A DNA stretch of 8,185 nt from Elusimicrobiota bacterium (GTDB taxonomy: Bacteria > CG03 > SLGR01 > PWQF01): assembly GCA_003558145.1 (NCBI GenBank), contig PWMP01000038.1, positions 1 through 8,185 of the forward strand, written 5' to 3'. The notes beneath the pieces were generated by a model that did not search any database, was not told the DNA's origin, and saw only the letters and a program-made list of their open reading frames with translations. A program made the translations under genes and the position numbers. This document shows positions 6,367-8,185 of this stretch, in pieces. Position 1 is the stretch's first letter, and every line of letters begins with the position of its first letter.

Positions 6367-6612
6367 TTACCTGTCCTTCTGCATATCGTAGACTATTTTT
6401 TCCAGGTACCAGTTGGCTCCACGGCCGGGATGCTTTTTTCTTAACCGTTTTATCTCTTCTTTAAGAGTTTCTTCCGCGATATGCGGAGGCTGGCTTGAAA
6501 GGCATACATACTTGTTTCTGAGACGCGTCTCTTTATTAGGCGCGGAAGCAAGGAAATATGCAACGGCTATCCCTATCAGAACCAGGAGTATGAATATTAT
6601 TATGTACTGCAT
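6367..6612 (-). CDS. 81-residue single-pass membrane protein of unknown function
   Basis: I do not recognise this family. Residues 3-22 are one hydrophobic helix (starting YIIIFILLVLIGIAVAYFLA), too long-lived for a clear signal-peptidase site, followed by a short linker (NKETRLRNKYVCLSSQPPH). Residues 45-81 are a charged, probably helical tail, EETLKEEIKRLRKKHPGRG then ANWYLEKIVYDMQKDR. With few positive charges before the helix and many after, the tail is most likely cytoplasmic. Real coding is supported by a strong Shine-Dalgarno (AAAGGAG at 6621-6627, 8 nt before the ATG) and by exact abutment with the nitroreductase GTG. The WYLEKIVYDMQ segment looks constrained and may be a docking surface. 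It could assist the nitroreductase or merely share its mRNA. Confidence 0.75.
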   Translation of the reverse strand: MQYIIIFILLVLIGIAVAYFLASAPNKETRLRNKYVCLSSQPPHIAEETLKEEIKRLRKKHPGRGANWYLEKIVYDMQKDR

Positions 6613-6620
6613 TTTGGTAT

Positions 6621-6627
6621 CTCCTTT
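6621..6627 (-). promoter_or_regulatory. Shine-Dalgarno of the 81-residue membrane protein
   Basis: AAAGGAG on the minus strand, 8 nt from ATG 6612. It supports a small gene that has no recognisable homology. Confidence 0.8.
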
Positions 6628-6638
6628 AATTTTTATTT

Positions 6639-6667
6639 ATTTTAATTAATTGAAGGTCCGCCTGCAA
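6639..6667 (-). promoter_or_regulatory. Weak candidate promoter for the 81-residue gene and nitroreductase
   Basis: TAAAAT (6639-6644, 5 of 6) lies 17 bp from TTGCAG (6662-6667, 3 of 6) on the minus strand. The surrounding A/T-rich run offers other -10 registers, so this placement is tentative. It is separate from, and back to back with, the ZIP promoter. Confidence 0.3.
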
Positions 6668-6677
6668 GGGCGAGGAT

Positions 6678-6706
6678 TTGACATAACTGTAGTACGCGTA
6701 TAGAAT
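6678..6706 (+). promoter_or_regulatory. Promoter of the ZIP transporter gene
   Basis: A perfect TTGACA (6678-6683), 17-bp spacer and TAGAAT (6701-6706, 5 of 6). Expected transcription start is about 6713, giving a leader of about 38 nt to the ATG at 6751. The spacer contains the 8-bp palindrome TACGCGTA (6693-6700), which abuts the -10; I do not recognise it as a Fur, Zur or MntR operator. Confidence 0.75.
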
Positions 6707-6735
6707 ATATGCGACCTGACAGAAAGATTTACCGG

Positions 6736-6744
6736 AAAGGGAGG
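6736..6744 (+). promoter_or_regulatory. Shine-Dalgarno that fixes the ZIP transporter start
   Basis: AAAGGGAGG ends 6 nt before ATG 6751. The in-frame ATG at 6709 is only 2 nt past the -10 box, upstream of the expected transcription start, so the shorter protein is correct. Confidence 0.85.
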
Positions 6745-6750
6745 CCCCAA

Positions 6751-7509
6751 ATGAAAGAACTGCTTTGGATTATAGGGTCAACATTTTTAATAGCAATACT
6801 GGCCTGGATAGGCATATTCACTTTTGCTCTTAAGGAGGAAGCCTTCAAAAAGCTGCTTAACCTTCTGGTTGCTTTTGCTGCAGGGACTCTTATAGGAGTC
6901 TCCTTTATTCATCTTATACCGGCGGCGCTTCATGATACCTCGTACGGGCATGGTCATAGTTCGGCCGCTCCGCTCATAATACTGGCGGGATTTGTGTTTT
7001 TCTTCATACTTGAACAATACCTTCACTGGCACCACTGTCACCGGACTCCTTCCGAGCACACTAAAACGCCGTTTTCAATAATGATACTTGTGGCAAACGG
7101 CATACATAATTTCGTGGACGGCATACTTATAGGCGCTGCATTTCTCATAAATATTCCCCTGGGCATAACCACATCTATAGCAGTGGCGGCGCATGAACTT
7201 CCGCAGGAGCTGGGCAACTATGGTATACTTGTATATGGCGGATGGGACAGGATGAAGGCGCTTACGGTTAACTTTGCAGTTTCTCTGATTATTGTGGCAG
7301 GGGGAATTACGGCATACCTGAGCGCCGGCATCTTAAACCCTGTTTACGTAGTTCCTTTTGCGGCGGGAGGTTTTATCTACATAGGTGCCGCTGACCTGAT
7401 ACCTGAAATACACAGATGCGGTAAAATTCAGAAAGGTCTTATTTCTCTTGGGGTTTTCCTTCTGGGGATACTGGCGATGCTACTGGTAGACCTGTTAACT
7501 CACCATTGA
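6751..7509 (+). CDS. ZIP family divalent metal transporter
   Basis: A 252-residue inner-membrane transporter with about eight TM helices. Early helices carry LLVAFAAGTLIGVSFIHLIP (38-57). Metal-binding motifs are in place: ANGIHNFVDGILIGAAF (115-131, with H119, N120, D123) and AVAAHELPQELGNYGIL (144-160, with H148, E149, E152), which in ZIP proteins form the binuclear metal site. Two histidine-rich stretches, HDTSYGHGH (61-69) and HWHHCHRTPSEH (92-103), lie in the loops before that core and probably collect metal. ZIP proteins import Zn2+, Fe2+ or Mn2+ toward the cytoplasm; the ion cannot be decided here. The start is set by the Shine-Dalgarno at 6736-6744. It is monocistronic between a divergent pair and a convergent metallopeptidase gene 4 nt away. 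Confidence 0.93.
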   Translation: MKELLWIIGSTFLIAILAWIGIFTFALKEEAFKKLLNLLVAFAAGTLIGVSFIHLIPAALHDTSYGHGHSSAAPLIILAGFVFFFILEQYLHWHHCHRTPSEHTKTPFSIMILVANGIHNFVDGILIGAAFLINIPLGITTSIAVAAHELPQELGNYGILVYGGWDRMKALTVNFAVSLIIVAGGITAYLSAGILNPVYVVPFAAGGFIYIGAADLIPEIHRCGKIQKGLISLGVFLLGILAMLLVDLLTHH

Positions 7510-7513
7510 TAAA

Positions 7514-7882
7514 TCAGTAGCCGCGAGCTCTTACCTCGTCCTCGTCAAAACCGAAATAGTGAGCGATTTCATGGATCACGGTCCTGTAGATTCTTTCGCA
7601 AACCCTGTCTGACAGATCTCTTCCGTAGGCTTTTTCAAAACTTTCCATATAAATTTCTATTCTTGTCGGTTCAGGGTAGACGTATTTTACACTGCGGTCC
7701 TTTAACGAAGTTCCGGTAAAAACGCCGAATACAAGGGATCCGGGATAAGATTCCTTGATTTTAAGCGGAACCTTTTCCCTGGGTATCACTGTTATCCCTT
7801 CTTTTTCAAGAATTTTCCGGTATTTGGCAGGCAGCCTTTTTACGGCAAGAAAGACTTCCTTCTCAAAGTCTTCGAAGTACAC
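7514..7882 (-). CDS. Small zincin-like metallopeptidase family protein (PF06262/DUF1025 type)
   Basis: A 122-residue, apparently cytoplasmic protein without signal peptide or TM segment. The zinc-site motif is at the C-terminus: HEIAHYFGFDEDEVRARGY (104-122), i.e. H104-E105-x-x-H108 with G111 and an acidic residue at 113-115 as the likely third ligand. Preceding blocks LVFGVFTG (50-57) and PTRIEIYMESFEKAYG (72-87) fit the family of about 110-140 residue 'metallopeptidase family' proteins. Their substrates are largely unknown, so protease activity is inferred. It starts at GTG 7882, which shares its first base with the TAG of the upstream DisA_N gene (TAGTG), and AGGA (7890-7893) lies 7 nt upstream, so it is very likely translated by coupling. 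Ends 4 nt from the ZIP stop on the other strand. Confidence 0.85.
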   Translation of the reverse strand: MYFEDFEKEVFLAVKRLPAKYRKILEKEGITVIPREKVPLKIKESYPGSLVFGVFTGTSLKDRSVKYVYPEPTRIEIYMESFEKAYGRDLSDRVCERIYRTVIHEIAHYFGFDEDEVRARGY

Positions 7883-8185
7883 TAAATTTTCCTGCTTACT
7901 ACCCTCACGTTATCTTTTGTCCTGTGTTTGAGCGGCCCTTTCATATGAAGGCTTGTATCCTTAAGCATCCAGAGTTCAGGAATAATTTCTGAAACAATTT
8001 CTCCGTCATCTATTATCCGGACTATGGAACTTTCCGAAACTACTACCGAAACGCATCCGGTTTCTTTTGAGATAGAGGCTCCCGCCAGGTGCCTGCCGCC
8101 TAATCCGAGCGGAAGATTTATGCCTTCGGACGAGGCCTTAATGTAGCGGGCTGCGGACAAAGCGATGCCGTCGTCGGATATTATA
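7882..8185 (-). CDS. C-terminal part of a DisA_N (diadenylate cyclase-type) domain protein
   Basis: The 5' end lies beyond the right edge; 100 residues and a TAG (7882-7884) are visible. The fragment begins IISDDGIALSAARYIKAS, where DDG sits at the position of the DGA motif, and continues LGLGGRHLAGASISKETG then CVSVVVSESSIVRIIDDGEI, the ATP-binding core of DisA_N domains that make cyclic di-AMP from two ATP. The usual RHR triplet reads RHL here. After the core come EIIPELWML and a basic tail of about 25 residues, so the catalytic domain is C-terminal, as in CdaA and archaeal-type DacZ rather than DisA. What precedes it, TM helices or a soluble domain, cannot be seen. Family is fairly secure; enzymatic activity is not. 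Confidence 0.8.
   Translation of the reverse strand, partial: IISDDGIALSAARYIKASSEGINLPLGLGGRHLAGASISKETGCVSVVVSESSIVRIIDDGEIVSEIIPELWMLKDTSLHMKGPLKHRTKDNVRVVSRKI

Overview
The window reads as ordinary, densely packed bacterial chromosome from an unidentified organism with moderate GC content (mid-40s percent by eye) and frequent ATA and AGG/AGA codons. An exported protein-repair methyltransferase and a bacterial-type glutaminyl-tRNA synthetase suggest a diderm bacterium, possibly an anaerobe or a less-studied phylum. I cannot name the taxon from sequence alone. I see no tRNA, rRNA, CRISPR array, insertion sequence, phage gene or attachment site.

Layout. (1) Left edge, + strand: the last 46 residues of a membrane protein resembling the TMEM165/GDT1 (UPF0016) cation transporters. 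(2) 140-4052, - strand: a three-gene cluster read from right to left. It holds a TauE/SafE-type (TSUP) anion permease, a protein-L-isoaspartate O-methyltransferase with a signal peptide, and a 781-residue membrane protein with a spermidine-synthase-like soluble domain. (3) 4121-5788, + strand: glnS, divergent from the permease. (4) 5785-6612, - strand: an 81-residue one-TM protein of unknown function followed immediately by a nitroreductase. An in-frame TAA interrupts the nitroreductase, and clear homologous coding continues past it until it meets the glnS stop. (5) 6751-7509, + strand: a ZIP-family metal transporter with a consensus promoter and a strong Shine-Dalgarno. (6) 7514-8185, - strand: a DisA_N (diadenylate-cyclase-type) domain protein entering from the right edge, coupled by a 1-nt overlap to a small HExxH metallopeptidase.

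Expression. Two initiation styles appear side by side. glnS, the TSUP permease and pcm each have a near-consensus -10 box 6-9 nt before the ATG and no Shine-Dalgarno, as expected for leaderless mRNAs. The ZIP transporter, the 81-residue protein, the nitroreductase and the metallopeptidase have clear Shine-Dalgarno sequences. The divergent glnS and permease promoters overlap at their -35 boxes. All three convergent gene pairs meet with overlapping or nearly touching stop codons and no visible terminator.

Best leads are the interrupted nitroreductase, the leaderless promoter pattern, the exported methyltransferase paired with a membrane spermidine-synthase-like protein whose cofactor loop is degenerate, and the DisA_N protein with RHL in place of RHR next to a metallopeptidase. 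I found no convincing new defence or mobile system.
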